64,000 bases of DNA from an uncultured Peptostreptococcaceae bacterium (GTDB lineage Bacteria > Bacillota > Clostridia > Peptostreptococcales > Peptostreptococcaceae): the NCBI GenBank assembly GCA_947072565.1, contig CAMTIM010000044.1:1-64000 (forward strand). The letters run 5' to 3'. The position numbers and the translations under genes are program-made. A model generated the notes under the pieces. That model searched no databases, was not told the DNA's origin, and was given only the letters and a program-made list of their open reading frames with translations. Below are positions 1-8,237 of the stretch, piece after piece (the stretch's first letter is position 1; every line of letters starts with the position of its first letter).

Positions 1-341
1 ACATTAATATATTCCATAGAATAAGTATTGTTAATAGCTTTTAGTCTTTTTCCTAAAGCTTCTTCATTTTTTTTAATGTTATTTTCTAGTGTTTCAATTT
101 CTGACTTAGTTTTATCTATTTCTAAACCTAATTTTTCTATCTCACTATTACTAGAATTTATATTTTTCTCTATATCAGATACATTAGAATCTAAAGCTTT
201 AATTTTTCCTTCTAATGTCGTTTGTTCACTTCTATTTTCAATTAATTTTTTATCTAAATTTTCTTGTTTTTCATCTGCATATATAAAATTTGTACTAATT
301 AATACTGCACAAGCAGTAATTATTGATATTGATTTTTTCAC
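1..341 (-). CDS. Secreted coiled-coil protein, N-terminal part (probable peptidoglycan hydrolase or its activator)
   Basis: The gene runs off the left edge of the window; only about 113 N-terminal residues are visible. It starts at a GTG with a GGGGG ribosome site 8 bases before it. Residues 1-22 form a signal peptide (KK followed by a hydrophobic stretch ending near YADE). The rest is a heptad-rich coiled coil of E, K, N and I residues. It lies 17 bases after ftsX. In many Firmicutes the FtsEX complex activates a secreted coiled-coil hydrolase of the PcsB/CwlO type, so this is the natural partner. The catalytic domain (NlpC/P60, CHAP or M23) lies outside the window, so the enzyme class cannot be stated. 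Confidence 0.75.
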   Translation of the reverse strand, partial: MKKSISIITACAVLISTNFIYADEKQENLDKKLIENRSEQTTLEGKIKALDSNVSDIEKNINSSNSEIEKLGLEIDKTKSEIETLENNIKKNEEALGKRLKAINNTYSMEYIN

Positions 342-358
342 TATAGTTCCCCCTGTTT

Positions 359-1255
359 TTATACTTTTAAATGCCTCTTTACTGATACAGCACTGCCTAA
401 AATACCAACACTTATACCTGTTACTAATAAAACAGCTATAAGATACATATACACGCTAGTTAAAGGAAGTACAACATTTCCCATTACAGAGCTTATAATA
501 GTTGTTATTTTTTTTATTATATATCCATACATTCCTATACAGCTACTTATTGCTAACACTGACCCTATAATACCTATAATAAATCCTTCTACTATAAATG
601 GTGCTATTACAAAGCCGTTGCTTGCTCCTACATACTTTATTATCTGAATTTCTTCTTTTTTGCTATATACCCTACTTTTTATTGTGTTAGAGATTATCAC
701 TAAACATATTAATAATAGCAATACTATAAATATTGTTCCAAATTTAGTAATAGTGTCTGAAATACTCAAAAAGTTTTTCATTACATCTTGAGCATATTTT
801 ACGTCATTTGCTCCGTCTAACTTTAATATTTTATCAGATATATTTTTTATATTATTTGGACTATCTATTGTTACAACATAATAATCGTCTAATGGGTTAT
901 TAACACCTTCTAAAAGATATGCATCGTCTCCCCAACTCTTTTTTAGGTCTTTAAAAGATGTTTCTTTAGTTCTGTACTCTACATTTTTTACACCTTTAAG
1001 TTTACTTATATTACTTTTCAGTTCAATTCTAGCGTCATCCTCTATATTAGCTTGTACAGACACCCTTACTTCATTTATTTCATCTTTTGTAACTTTAATA
1101 AACTGATTTATATTTAAAACTATAGTAAGTACTATTCCAAGTATTATTAATGATGCTGTAACTGAGATTATTGATATAAAACTCATTGTTTTATTATGAA
1201 AAACCCCTTTAATTCCTTGCTTTAAACTATATAAAAATTTAGACATTAGTTTCAT
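359..1255 (-). CDS. ftsX: Cell division protein FtsX
   Basis: Membrane partner of the ATPase FtsE in the FtsEX complex, which couples ATP hydrolysis in the cytoplasm to activation of cell-wall hydrolases outside. The 298-residue protein shows the family layout: a cytoplasmic N-terminus, one membrane segment near residues 24-48, a large extracellular domain (about 50-165), then three membrane segments (about 170-192, 215-245 and 262-290) of the FtsX/MacB permease fold. The start ATG follows a GAGGG site at good distance. It overlaps the end of ftsE by 17 bases, which suggests translational coupling, and is followed 17 bases later by the secreted coiled-coil protein that FtsEX probably controls. 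Confidence 0.95.
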   Translation of the reverse strand: MKLMSKFLYSLKQGIKGVFHNKTMSFISIISVTASLIILGIVLTIVLNINQFIKVTKDEINEVRVSVQANIEDDARIELKSNISKLKGVKNVEYRTKETSFKDLKKSWGDDAYLLEGVNNPLDDYYVVTIDSPNNIKNISDKILKLDGANDVKYAQDVMKNFLSISDTITKFGTIFIVLLLLICLVIISNTIKSRVYSKKEEIQIIKYVGASNGFVIAPFIVEGFIIGIIGSVLAISSCIGMYGYIIKKITTIISSVMGNVVLPLTSVYMYLIAVLLVTGISVGILGSAVSVKRHLKV

Positions 1256-1925
1256 ATGAATCCCTCTTCGTGTCTTTCACTATTTTTCCTTTTTGAATTT
1301 CTATAACTCTTTTTGGAAATAATTTTAAAATTTCAATATCATGAGTTGCCATTATCACAGTTATACCTTCTGCATTTATATCATTTAATAAATTCAATAT
1401 ACCTATAGAATTATCTATATCTAAGTTTCCTGTGCACTCATCGGCTATAATTATGGCAGGCTTATTTACTATTGCTCTAGCTATACAAACTCTCTGACAC
1501 TCTCCACCTGATAGTTCTGATGGATATTTACTGTGTTTGTCTGCAATCCCTACTTTATGTAGAATTTCTAAAACCCTAGGCCTTATATCTTTAGGATTTG
1601 CACCCACTACTCTCATAGCTATTTCAACATTTTCAAATACAGTTTTTTCTTTTAACAACTTAAAATCTTGAAATACAATTCCTAAGTGTCTTCTATATTT
1701 ATGTATTTTATTCGGTTTTATTTTTGTTATTTCTTGTCCTACTACTGATAACCTACCTGCTGAGATTTTTTCTTCTCTAGTTAGCAATTTAAATAAAGTA
1801 GATTTACCTGCACCTGATGGACCTACTAAAAATACAAATTCACCTTGTTTTATACCTAAATTTATATTATCTAATGATTTGTTGCCATCATTATAAATTT
1901 TATCTACATTAGTAAATTTAATCAA
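1239..1925 (-). CDS. ftsE: Cell division ATP-binding protein FtsE
   Basis: ABC-type ATPase of the FtsEX complex at the inner face of the membrane. Walker A GPSGAGKST is at residues 35-43, the signature LSGGECQR follows, and Walker B reads IIIADECTGNLD, with Cys where most ABC proteins have Pro. I chose the TTG start at 1925: it has GGAG eight bases upstream, gives the usual 228-residue length and begins with the family sequence IKFTNVDKIY. A longer reading frame to 1970 has no good ribosome site. First gene of an ftsE-ftsX-hydrolase operon, with no gene in the region just upstream except the terminator of the next unit. Confidence 0.95.
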   Translation of the reverse strand: MIKFTNVDKIYNDGNKSLDNINLGIKQGEFVFLVGPSGAGKSTLFKLLTREEKISAGRLSVVGQEITKIKPNKIHKYRRHLGIVFQDFKLLKEKTVFENVEIAMRVVGANPKDIRPRVLEILHKVGIADKHSKYPSELSGGECQRVCIARAIVNKPAIIIADECTGNLDIDNSIGILNLLNDINAEGITVIMATHDIEILKLFPKRVIEIQKGKIVKDTKRDSYETNV

Positions 1926-2055
1926 TTTTATCACTCCACTTTTCTTTTTCTTTGAGTTATATTTAAGCATTTTGCTTTCTTTTTAATTATACACAATTTT
2001 GTCTTTTTTTGTAACCTTTTTGTAACTTAAATAATTAATTTCTCAAATAAAATTA

Positions 2056-2105
2056 AAAATCTCTTGTGTATCTAAACTATATAGCTTAGATACACAAGAG
2101 ATTTT
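2056..2105 (-). terminator. Intrinsic terminator after the subtilisin-like protease gene
   Basis: Perfect inverted repeat with arms AATCTCTTGTGTATCTAA and TTAGATACACAAGAGATT around a loop of about 10 bases. On the minus strand it is followed by TTTTTAATTTTATTT. It lies directly after the protease stop codon. Confidence 0.85.
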
Positions 2106-3058
2106 CAATATTTTAATTTCCCTTTAGATTTTGTTTGTGCCAAATAAACTAATCCATTACCTTGAACTGCACGTGAATACTGTAGTAATTTAGTATGTTT
2201 AATTAATTGTGCATATAATTCTGTTTCGGTCAAATCTCTTTTAAACTCTTCTTTTGACCAATTTTTTAATAATGCTAAACTTCCACTTACATGAGGGGTC
2301 GCCATACTAGTTCCACTTAATACTGCAAATTGATTCTCTGGATACGTCGAAAGTATATCTACTCCAGGCGCCACTACATCTATATTTAAATTTGAATTAC
2401 TAAAACTTGCTGGAACCCCTTTTTTATCTACAGCTCCAACAGATATTACTTCTGGATATGCAGCTGGATATGAATATTCAAAATCATTTACATTTCCATC
2501 TCCGTCATTGCCTGCTGCACAAACTAATAGTATATTTTTATTTACAGCTTCTTTTACAGCTTTTTCTAATTTTTCTGTACTTTTAGGCATTCCTAATGAC
2601 ATAGATATTATATCTACATTTTGCTCAATAGCGTAATATATAGCATTTACTACCCAGCTTACTTTTCCTGAGCCAGTTCTGTCTATAGCTTTTAATACAT
2701 ATATATCAGCTTTAGGTGCAACTCCCATTATAGTATTGTTTTTGCCATTAGCCGCTATAGTCCCTATTACATGAGTTCCATGCCCTACTCTATCTACAAC
2801 TATATTGTGGTTTTTTCCATCTTCATCAGTAAAATTTCTAACTGCAACAATATTATCTTTTAAACTCTCATGATTTACATCACATCCTGAATCTATTACC
2901 GCAATCTTAATACCACTGCCTTGATTAGAGTTACTCCAAATAGATTTTGCTTTTATCATTTCGATTCCATATGGAGTTTTTGATTCTTTTCCCCTAAATT
3001 GCCTACTTAATGTAAAAGGTAATAATTTTACATTAGCATCACTTTGTTTATTTTTCAT
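2105..3058 (-). CDS. Intracellular subtilisin-like serine protease (S8 family)
   Basis: Serine endopeptidase of 317 residues with the complete subtilisin triad: Asp56 in AVIDSG, His93 in GHGTH and Ser251 in GTSMATPH. There is no signal peptide or long pro-domain, so it should act inside the cell like Bacillus IspA. The short N-terminal extension contains LLPF at about residues 12-15, which resembles the LIPY segment that holds Bacillus intracellular subtilisin inactive until it is cut off. The ATG at 3058 was chosen because GGAG lies eight bases before it; the in-frame GTG nine bases earlier overlaps that site. It lies 32 bases after the MORN-repeat gene, probably in one transcript, and ends in a strong terminator. 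Confidence 0.9.
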   Translation of the reverse strand: MKNKQSDANVKLLPFTLSRQFRGKESKTPYGIEMIKAKSIWSNSNQGSGIKIAVIDSGCDVNHESLKDNIVAVRNFTDEDGKNHNIVVDRVGHGTHVIGTIAANGKNNTIMGVAPKADIYVLKAIDRTGSGKVSWVVNAIYYAIEQNVDIISMSLGMPKSTEKLEKAVKEAVNKNILLVCAAGNDGDGNVNDFEYSYPAAYPEVISVGAVDKKGVPASFSNSNLNIDVVAPGVDILSTYPENQFAVLSGTSMATPHVSGSLALLKNWSKEEFKRDLTETELYAQLIKHTKLLQYSRAVQGNGLVYLAQTKSKGKLKY

Positions 3059-3090
3059 AGATATCACTCCAAAATTTGCTTTCTATTTAA

Positions 3091-4281
3091 TTATATAAAT
3101 TCAAAATGATTTTGGTGATTATTTTTCTTTTTTAAATAGCGAGTAATGTCTTTTAAAACAGCATTTTCTTTATCTCCACTAATATCCAAATCATTCACAT
3201 ATTTTTCATCTTTATCATTTATCCTATATATACCTTGTACTATTTTTTCATTTTCTATAATTACATCTACGGTTGCACTAGAGATTAAATAATATGTTCC
3301 TATCTTTCCTTTTTTGTCTTCTTTCCACTCTCCAATATATTTGTATAATTCGCATGTATACGTTCCTATTCCATCTTTTTGTCCTTTTTTAAAGTCACCT
3401 TCATAAATATCTTTATTCTGATATAGATACCTCCCTATACCTTCAAATACATCGTCTTTAAACTCACCTTCATATATTTCTTTATTTCTATACTTAATTA
3501 TTCCCCTTCCCCGTCTACATCCATATTTATATTCACCTTCATATATATTTCCTTCTACATCTGTATAGCATCCATGCCCATGAAATGTATTGTCTTTAAA
3601 CTCTCCTATATACTTACTTCCATCTTTAAACTTATACTCACCTTTTCCATTAATCTTTCCACTTCTAAATTCACCTTCATAAATATCTCCATTAGATTTT
3701 ATTAACTTTCCATCTCCACTTTGTAAATTATCTTCCCATATTCCACTATATTTACTTCCGTCTTTATAGTATAAAACGCCTTTACCATTTTTTTTATTAT
3801 TTATAAAATACCCTTTATACATATCTTTGTTTTTATATGTATAAAGACCTAAGCCTTCTACTGTACCATTTTTAAAATCTCCACTATAAGTTGACCCATC
3901 ACTATATATATATTTTCCTATACTATGCATCTTATCATCTTTCCAAAGTCCCTCATATCGTTCCTTATTTGCAAATATGCACACACCAAATCCATGTTTC
4001 TTTCCATTTATAATCTCACCTTTATACATATCTCCATTATCATACTTAAACACTTTTTCATCATTTAAATTAGAAGTATGTTGTTTTATTTTCTTTGTAG
4101 TATTTATTTCACGGCTATTTATATCCACCTTGTCACATGTGCTTCTTGAGTATTTATTTCTCTTAAATTTATTTTTTCTTGAACTAATAATAAACTTTAC
4201 TATTAACAGTAAAATTAATATTGATGATAGGCATACAAAGACTGCTAATATAGTCATAAAATACTTCATTATTTGCTCCAT
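3091..4281 (-). CDS. MORN-repeat membrane protein
   Basis: A 396-residue protein with an N-terminal membrane anchor (about residues 6-32), a basic polar linker, and then about a dozen tandem MORN repeats of the form YxGEWKxGKxxGxGxY (roughly residues 78-335). The C-terminal tail is charged and lysine rich. MORN repeats form an elongated beta-sheet surface used for binding partners or membranes; no catalytic domain is visible. By the positive-inside rule the repeats probably lie in the cytoplasm, but this is inference. The start has a clear GGGGAGAG site. It is followed closely by the intracellular protease gene, so the two products may act together. The function is unknown. Confidence 0.85.
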   Translation of the reverse strand: MEQIMKYFMTILAVFVCLSSILILLLIVKFIISSRKNKFKRNKYSRSTCDKVDINSREINTTKKIKQHTSNLNDEKVFKYDNGDMYKGEIINGKKHGFGVCIFANKERYEGLWKDDKMHSIGKYIYSDGSTYSGDFKNGTVEGLGLYTYKNKDMYKGYFINNKKNGKGVLYYKDGSKYSGIWEDNLQSGDGKLIKSNGDIYEGEFRSGKINGKGEYKFKDGSKYIGEFKDNTFHGHGCYTDVEGNIYEGEYKYGCRRGRGIIKYRNKEIYEGEFKDDVFEGIGRYLYQNKDIYEGDFKKGQKDGIGTYTCELYKYIGEWKEDKKGKIGTYYLISSATVDVIIENEKIVQGIYRINDKDEKYVNDLDISGDKENAVLKDITRYLKKKNNHQNHFEFI

Positions 4282-4410
4282 AGTAATCTCTCCCCACTTA
4301 CATAGTACTTATGTTAATTTATATTTATATTTCATCATATTTATTCGTAAATATATAAGTATTACTATAAATTCATTAAATATATTTTTTATAAAGTAGT
4401 ATTTTCAACA

Positions 4411-4448
4411 CAAAAAAGCTGTCAACATATTAAAATATCAACAGCTTT
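4411..4448 (-). terminator. Terminator after the exonuclease gene
   Basis: On the minus strand AAAGCTGT, an 18-base loop, then ACAGCTTTTTTG. The exonuclease stop codon lies within the hairpin region. Confidence 0.75.
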
Positions 4449-5454
4449 CTTCTAAAAAACAACTACAATCTATATTTTCATAACTTAAATCTTCATCAAA
4501 TAATGTAACTATATTTTTAAGTTCTTCTTTATATTCTTCTTTATTTAATTTATAAAGCATCAAGTCCTCTAGTAAATCTTTTATATCAAAGTATAAATTT
4601 TCTATTAAGTAAAAATAGCCACATTTTATATCCTTAATTTTATCTATTGTATCAAGTTTTCTATTTATGTCCCTCAACGAATCTATATTATATATATCTA
4701 TATCTTGTATAGATTGTAAGTATTGTCTTAGTGTTTTTATCACTTCTATAGACATATCTTCTTCATCGTATTTATTTTCATTTGCATAAAAATTACTTAC
4801 ATATTTTTTAAAGTTTTCTTCTAAGTTTTCATTAATTGTACTAAATGGAGCTCTTACAAAATCTTTAATTATCAACAGATTTCTAATATCTTCATTTTCT
4901 TGTAAAACATCATCTAAAATATATAAATTATATGCATCATATAATGGATCATGTGCATCTCCTTTAAATTCTAGATTCGCACATTCTAATAAATTTTTTA
5001 AAGATATATAATTCATACACTTTATTCCATAATCTAAATACTTATCTTTTATATCTACAAATAAACTTTTAATGTTATTTATAAATCTTGGATGATTATA
5101 TTTTTTAGCGCTTTTTTTGTCTGTATTATTAAAACAAGTTAAATCTAAATTTCCAAAAGTATAGATTCCTTCTATTTGAGAAAATATACCTAGCCATTTT
5201 TTAAATTTTCTCATCACCTCTTCATAAGTAGGCGCTTTGTCTAAATCATCTTGGTTTATTTGAGTAAGTTCTTGTATATGTGGATAAATATATTGACTAC
5301 TTACTGGCTTTATTAGAGATTTAAATTCTTCTATTTCCCCTGTGTCTGTATCATACTGTATTGCACCTATGGCTATTATATCTGCATTTAACATATCCCT
5401 TTTATTTCTAGCACTTGGCATATTCATTTCAAAGTCTATGTATATTTTTTTCAA
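4438..5454 (-). CDS. DEDD-family 3'-5' exonuclease-like protein
   Basis: A 338-residue protein whose N-terminal half has the DnaQ/RNase T-type exonuclease motifs: YIDFEMN at residues 5-11 (motif I, Asp and Glu metal ligands) and HDPLYDAYN near residues 167-175 (motif III, His plus Asp, the DEDDh type). The C-terminal 150 residues are acidic and helical, and I do not recognise them. The start is a TTG preceded by AAGGGGATGG. It probably removes nucleotides from DNA or RNA 3' ends; the substrate cannot be told from the sequence. The gene stands alone between two terminators. Confidence 0.8.
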   Translation of the reverse strand: MKKIYIDFEMNMPSARNKRDMLNADIIAIGAIQYDTDTGEIEEFKSLIKPVSSQYIYPHIQELTQINQDDLDKAPTYEEVMRKFKKWLGIFSQIEGIYTFGNLDLTCFNNTDKKSAKKYNHPRFINNIKSLFVDIKDKYLDYGIKCMNYISLKNLLECANLEFKGDAHDPLYDAYNLYILDDVLQENEDIRNLLIIKDFVRAPFSTINENLEENFKKYVSNFYANENKYDEEDMSIEVIKTLRQYLQSIQDIDIYNIDSLRDINRKLDTIDKIKDIKCGYFYLIENLYFDIKDLLEDLMLYKLNKEEYKEELKNIVTLFDEDLSYENIDCSCFLEESC

Positions 5455-5582
5455 TATAAACCATCCCCTTCTAAATAACTCTACTTATAGTCTATCATTT
5501 TATTATAGTTTTTTTCATAAATATTTTAATAAAATTTTAATTCTTTTATGTAATTACTACATTATGATAATTTATATATATA

Positions 5583-5615
5583 AAAACCGATAATAAATTT
5601 TATCATCGGTTTTTG
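5583..5615 (-). terminator. Terminator after the TtcA-family gene
   Basis: Inverted repeat AAAACCGAT(G/A)ATAAA with T-runs at both ends, 15 bases after the stop of the gene at 5630. It could work in both directions. Confidence 0.8.
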
Positions 5616-5629
5616 TATATTTTTATAAT

Positions 5630-6490
5630 TTACTTATGTCTTTCCAGGAAAGAATGCTTTTCTCCATCTATTTGCCATCCTAACACTGAATCTACATTTA
5701 CATTTTCAGCTGCTTTGAAAATAGACTTTTCTACATCCTTAAAATTACTTCCTAGATTTTTTATTAAATCTTTTATCTCATATCTTTTGTTACCAGTTTT
5801 CTTGGCTGCAACCATACAAGCACAGTTTAATGGCCATATTCCACTAGTTTGTATAAATTTAATTATATGTTCTTCTCTTATATAATAAAGAGGTCTTATT
5901 ATTTTCATTCCATCAAAGTTTGTAGAATCTAACTTAGGCAACATTGTTTTAAAGTTACCTGCACATAATAAATTAAGCATTGTAGTTTCTATTACATCAT
6001 CATAGTGATGTCCTAGAGCCAATTTGTTACAACCTAATTCTTGAGCTTTAGAGTATAATGCCCCTCTTCTCATTCTTGCGCACATATAACAAGGATAATC
6101 CTTTGCTATTTCATCTGCTACCTCAAATATTTTTGAATCAAATAAGTGTATAGGTATATCTAAATAATCACAATTATCTATAAGTAACTTTCTTATATCT
6201 TCATGATACCCAGGATCCATAGCTATAAATTCTATTTCAAATTTAACTTGACCATGTCTTTTTAATTCCTGAAACATTTTAGCCATAAGTAAGCTATCTT
6301 TTCCTCCAGATATAGCAACGGCGATTTTATCTCCGTCTTCTACTAAATTATAAGCTTTTATTGCTTTTATAAATTTTGACCATAAATTTTTTCTAAATTT
6401 TTTTATTATACTTTTTTCTATATCTCTTAATGGCTGTCTTTCATCAAAAGGTACTATAATTTCACAGCCTTTTCCTGCTAAATCGCTCAT
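5630..6490 (-). CDS. TtcA-family PP-loop ATPase (probable tRNA sulfurtransferase)
   Basis: The N-type ATP pyrophosphatase motif SGGKDS is at residues 61-66. The cysteine pairs PCYMCARMRRG and LNCACM are those used by TtcA-type enzymes for an iron-sulfur cluster and sulfur transfer. TtcA makes 2-thiocytidine at position 32 of some tRNAs by activating the base with ATP. At 286 residues the length fits the family. The start is preceded by GAGGTG. Related TtcA-like proteins in Clostridia have less certain targets, so the exact tRNA position is inferred. It is a single-gene unit. Confidence 0.8.
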   Translation of the reverse strand: MSDLAGKGCEIIVPFDERQPLRDIEKSIIKKFRKNLWSKFIKAIKAYNLVEDGDKIAVAISGGKDSLLMAKMFQELKRHGQVKFEIEFIAMDPGYHEDIRKLLIDNCDYLDIPIHLFDSKIFEVADEIAKDYPCYMCARMRRGALYSKAQELGCNKLALGHHYDDVIETTMLNLLCAGNFKTMLPKLDSTNFDGMKIIRPLYYIREEHIIKFIQTSGIWPLNCACMVAAKKTGNKRYEIKDLIKNLGSNFKDVEKSIFKAAENVNVDSVLGWQIDGEKHSFLERHK

Positions 6491-6626
6491 TCTTTCACCT
6501 CATTTTTATACAAACATGCAAATTATTTTATCATAAATAACGTTAATAATTCAAGTAATACCTAAATTTATTATTTTTTAAATAATACAACTTTTTATTA
6601 TTTTAAGGAACTCTTTTTACTTGTAC

Positions 6627-6656
6627 GAATATCCTGTTAATAGATAGACATTATCT
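6627..6656 (+). promoter_or_regulatory. Possible sporulation sigma-E type promoter of cotJABC
   Basis: GAATAT and CATTATCT are spaced about 16 bases apart, 26 bases before the cotJA start. This resembles the mother-cell sigma-E pattern (ATA then CATA-like), and the coat genes would be expected to use such a promoter. The match is imperfect. Confidence 0.35.
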
Positions 6657-6681
6657 AGTTTTAGACAAGGAGGGCTAATAA

Positions 6682-6891
6682 ATGCAAAATAACAACAAAG
6701 GGGTTACAAAAGATTCTAGAAATGACTTAGCTAGACCATATGTAGCTGATCAAACTTTTACTAAAATGTATAATACATCTAGTGCTCTAAAACATGGCAC
6801 TATATTTCCAGAATTATTTTTGCTTGATTCTTTAATGTACAATAAAGATTTATATTCTACGCCTAAAAAGAGAAATGGAGGTAGAAGATAA
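6682..6891 (+). CDS. cotJA: Spore coat associated protein CotJA
   Basis: A 69-residue protein with the CotJA pattern: LARPYVADQTFTKMY in the first third, then FPELFLLDSL and a basic tail. It is a small structural protein of the spore coat inner layers, made in the mother cell. A very strong AAGGAGGG site precedes the ATG. First gene of the three-gene cotJ operon: its stop overlaps the start of cotJB by one base. Confidence 0.9.
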   Translation: MQNNNKGVTKDSRNDLARPYVADQTFTKMYNTSSALKHGTIFPELFLLDSLMYNKDLYSTPKKRNGGRR

Positions 6892-7157
6892 TGAAAAGGG
6901 AATCTAGACAAGAACTTTTAAGAAATATTCAAGAACTTAGTTTTGCATGCTTAGACATGAATTTATATTTAGATAATCATCCAGATGATAAAAAAGCAGT
7001 TAATACTTACAATTCTTTATGTACTCAGTTTATGCAAGCTAGGTATGCTTATGAAAATAAATATGGACCATTAACAAATTTCGGTTATTCACCAAGTAAA
7101 TATCCTTGGCAGTGGGTTTCAAATCCTTGGCCTTGGGACAAAGAATTTAATGATTAG
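6891..7157 (+). CDS. cotJB: Spore coat protein CotJB
   Basis: An 88-residue protein with the family features: an N-terminal helix with LQEL-type spacing (RQELLRNIQELSFACLDMNLYLDNHP), a central AYENKYGPL segment and a tryptophan-rich end (WQWVSNPWPWDKEF). It is assembled into the spore coat together with CotJA and CotJC. It overlaps cotJA by one base and ends 27 bases before cotJC. No catalytic motif is seen. Confidence 0.92.
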   Translation: MKRESRQELLRNIQELSFACLDMNLYLDNHPDDKKAVNTYNSLCTQFMQARYAYENKYGPLTNFGYSPSKYPWQWVSNPWPWDKEFND

Positions 7158-7184
7158 ATAATTATTGAGGAGGGTTAGAACTTT

Positions 7185-7757
7185 ATGTGGATTTATCAAA
7201 AAACATTACAACACCCTATTAATCTTAAAAATGGGGATTTACAGATGGCTAAATACCTAATAACTCAATTTGGAGGACCAAATGGAGAATTAGGTGCAGC
7301 TATAAGATATTTAAGTCAAAGATATACTATGCCTACAGGAAAATCTCGTGCACTTTTAACTGATATAGGTACAGAAGAACTTGCTCATGTTGAAATGATT
7401 GCTACTATGGTTTATCAATTAACTTGTGATGCTACACCTGAACAACTACGAGCTGCTGGGCTTGGATCTAGTTATGCACAAAATGGATTTGGAATTTATC
7501 CATCTGATGCTAATGGAGTACCTTTTAGTGCTGCGCCAATAGCAGTTATGGGTAATGCTGTTACTGATTTACATGAGGATATGGCTGCTGAGCAAAAAGC
7601 TTTAGCAACTTACTATCATCTTATTAACTTAACAGATGATGCTGATATAATAGACGTATTGAGATTTTTAGGTGAAAGAGAAATCGTTCATTATCAACGA
7701 TTCGGAGAGGCCTTAATGGATGTTTATGATTTTGAAGAAGGTCAAACCATTTTTTAA
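7185..7757 (+). CDS. cotJC: Spore coat manganese catalase CotJC
   Basis: A 190-residue ferritin-like protein of the manganese catalase family. Glu and His ligands sit in the two helical pairs: GTEELAHVEMIATM, and later LHEDMAAEQKALATYYHL and LGEREIVHYQRFGEAL. It should break down hydrogen peroxide at the spore surface and is part of the coat. An AGGAGGG site precedes the ATG. Last gene of the cotJ operon, followed 22 bases later by a strong terminator. It is shorter than stand-alone Mn catalases (about 270-300 residues), as is normal for CotJC. Confidence 0.95.
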   Translation: MWIYQKTLQHPINLKNGDLQMAKYLITQFGGPNGELGAAIRYLSQRYTMPTGKSRALLTDIGTEELAHVEMIATMVYQLTCDATPEQLRAAGLGSSYAQNGFGIYPSDANGVPFSAAPIAVMGNAVTDLHEDMAAEQKALATYYHLINLTDDADIIDVLRFLGEREIVHYQRFGEALMDVYDFEEGQTIF

Positions 7758-7778
7758 TAAAATATTAATAATTTATTT

Positions 7779-7816
7779 TCAAACCACCTTTTTTATTAAT
7801 TTAGGTGGTTTTTTAT
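7779..7816 (+). terminator. Terminator of the cotJ operon
   Basis: AAACCACCT, a short T/A loop, then AGGTGGTTTTTTATT, 22 bases after the cotJC stop. Confidence 0.88.
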
Positions 7817-7838
7817 TATTTATAAATACATAATAAAA

Positions 7839-7869
7839 AACTCTTACTATAATAGGTTAGTAAGAGTTT
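7839..7869 (-). terminator. Terminator of the small acidic peptide gene
   Basis: AACTCTTACTA and TAGTAAGAGTT arms around an 8-base loop, with A-runs and T-runs outside. It lies about 110 bases downstream of the 27-residue gene on the minus strand. Confidence 0.7.
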
Positions 7870-7977
7870 TCATCTTTTCATTTTTGTATTAAACACATCT
7901 CTTCTCCTTTGCAATATAAACTTAGTCGATTTATCATTTCTATATTTTAGATGAATGTATTCTTTTTACTTATTCAT

Positions 7978-8061
7978 TTACTCTGTATCATAATCTGGTG
8001 TATAATCGTATTCCATTTCATTTTCATAATCAAGGTATAATAAGTCTAAATTGTTTTCCAT
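7978..8061 (-). CDS. 27-residue acidic, tyrosine-rich peptide (unknown)
   Basis: A short frame that begins MENNLDLLYLDYENE and ends with DYDTE. It has 27 residues, of which about ten are acidic and five are tyrosine; there is no Lys or Arg. Its ribosome site, AGGAGG with 8 bases to the ATG, is as strong as any in the window. A hairpin terminator lies downstream and the gene has its own intergenic space, so it is probably translated. It lies between the cotJ coat operon and an unknown gene. I do not recognise a family. No membrane segment or signal peptide is present. It could be a small regulatory or spore-associated peptide, but that is a guess. Confidence 0.5.
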   Translation of the reverse strand: MENNLDLLYLDYENEMEYDYTPDYDTE

Positions 8062-8237
8062 ATATAGTTCCTCCTAGTTTTTTATTGTATTAAATATGAT
8101 TTTTTTATTTTCTAACTTTCATATCTAATTTAATATATGCAAGTTGTTTATATAAATTGCCAATTATTACAAAATTGTTTTTTTTATTTTTAAACTTTCA
8201 AAAAAATAAAATCTCCCTACAACGTAGGCAGACCCTA

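Larger units (their letters stand above)
7758..8237. other. 480-base intergenic stretch after cotJC
   Basis: It contains two hairpin terminators (7779-7816 and 7839-7869) and one small minus-strand gene (7978-8061). A further minus-strand hexapeptide frame at 7878-7898 with an AAAGGAG site lies between them. CCTAC-aac-GTAGG (8215-8227) followed by T-rich DNA may be a weak terminator of the gene at 8238. Nothing else was recognised. Confidence 0.6.

Noticed and set aside
3360-4060. Periodic DNA pattern of about 69 bases
   Set aside because: It is the MORN repeat unit (about 23 residues) of the coding sequence, not a DNA repeat array.
7878-7898. A hexapeptide frame (MCLIQK) with an AAAGGAG site downstream of the 27-residue gene
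   Set aside because: Too short to support as a gene, and such chance combinations are common in AT-rich DNA. Mentioned only as context.
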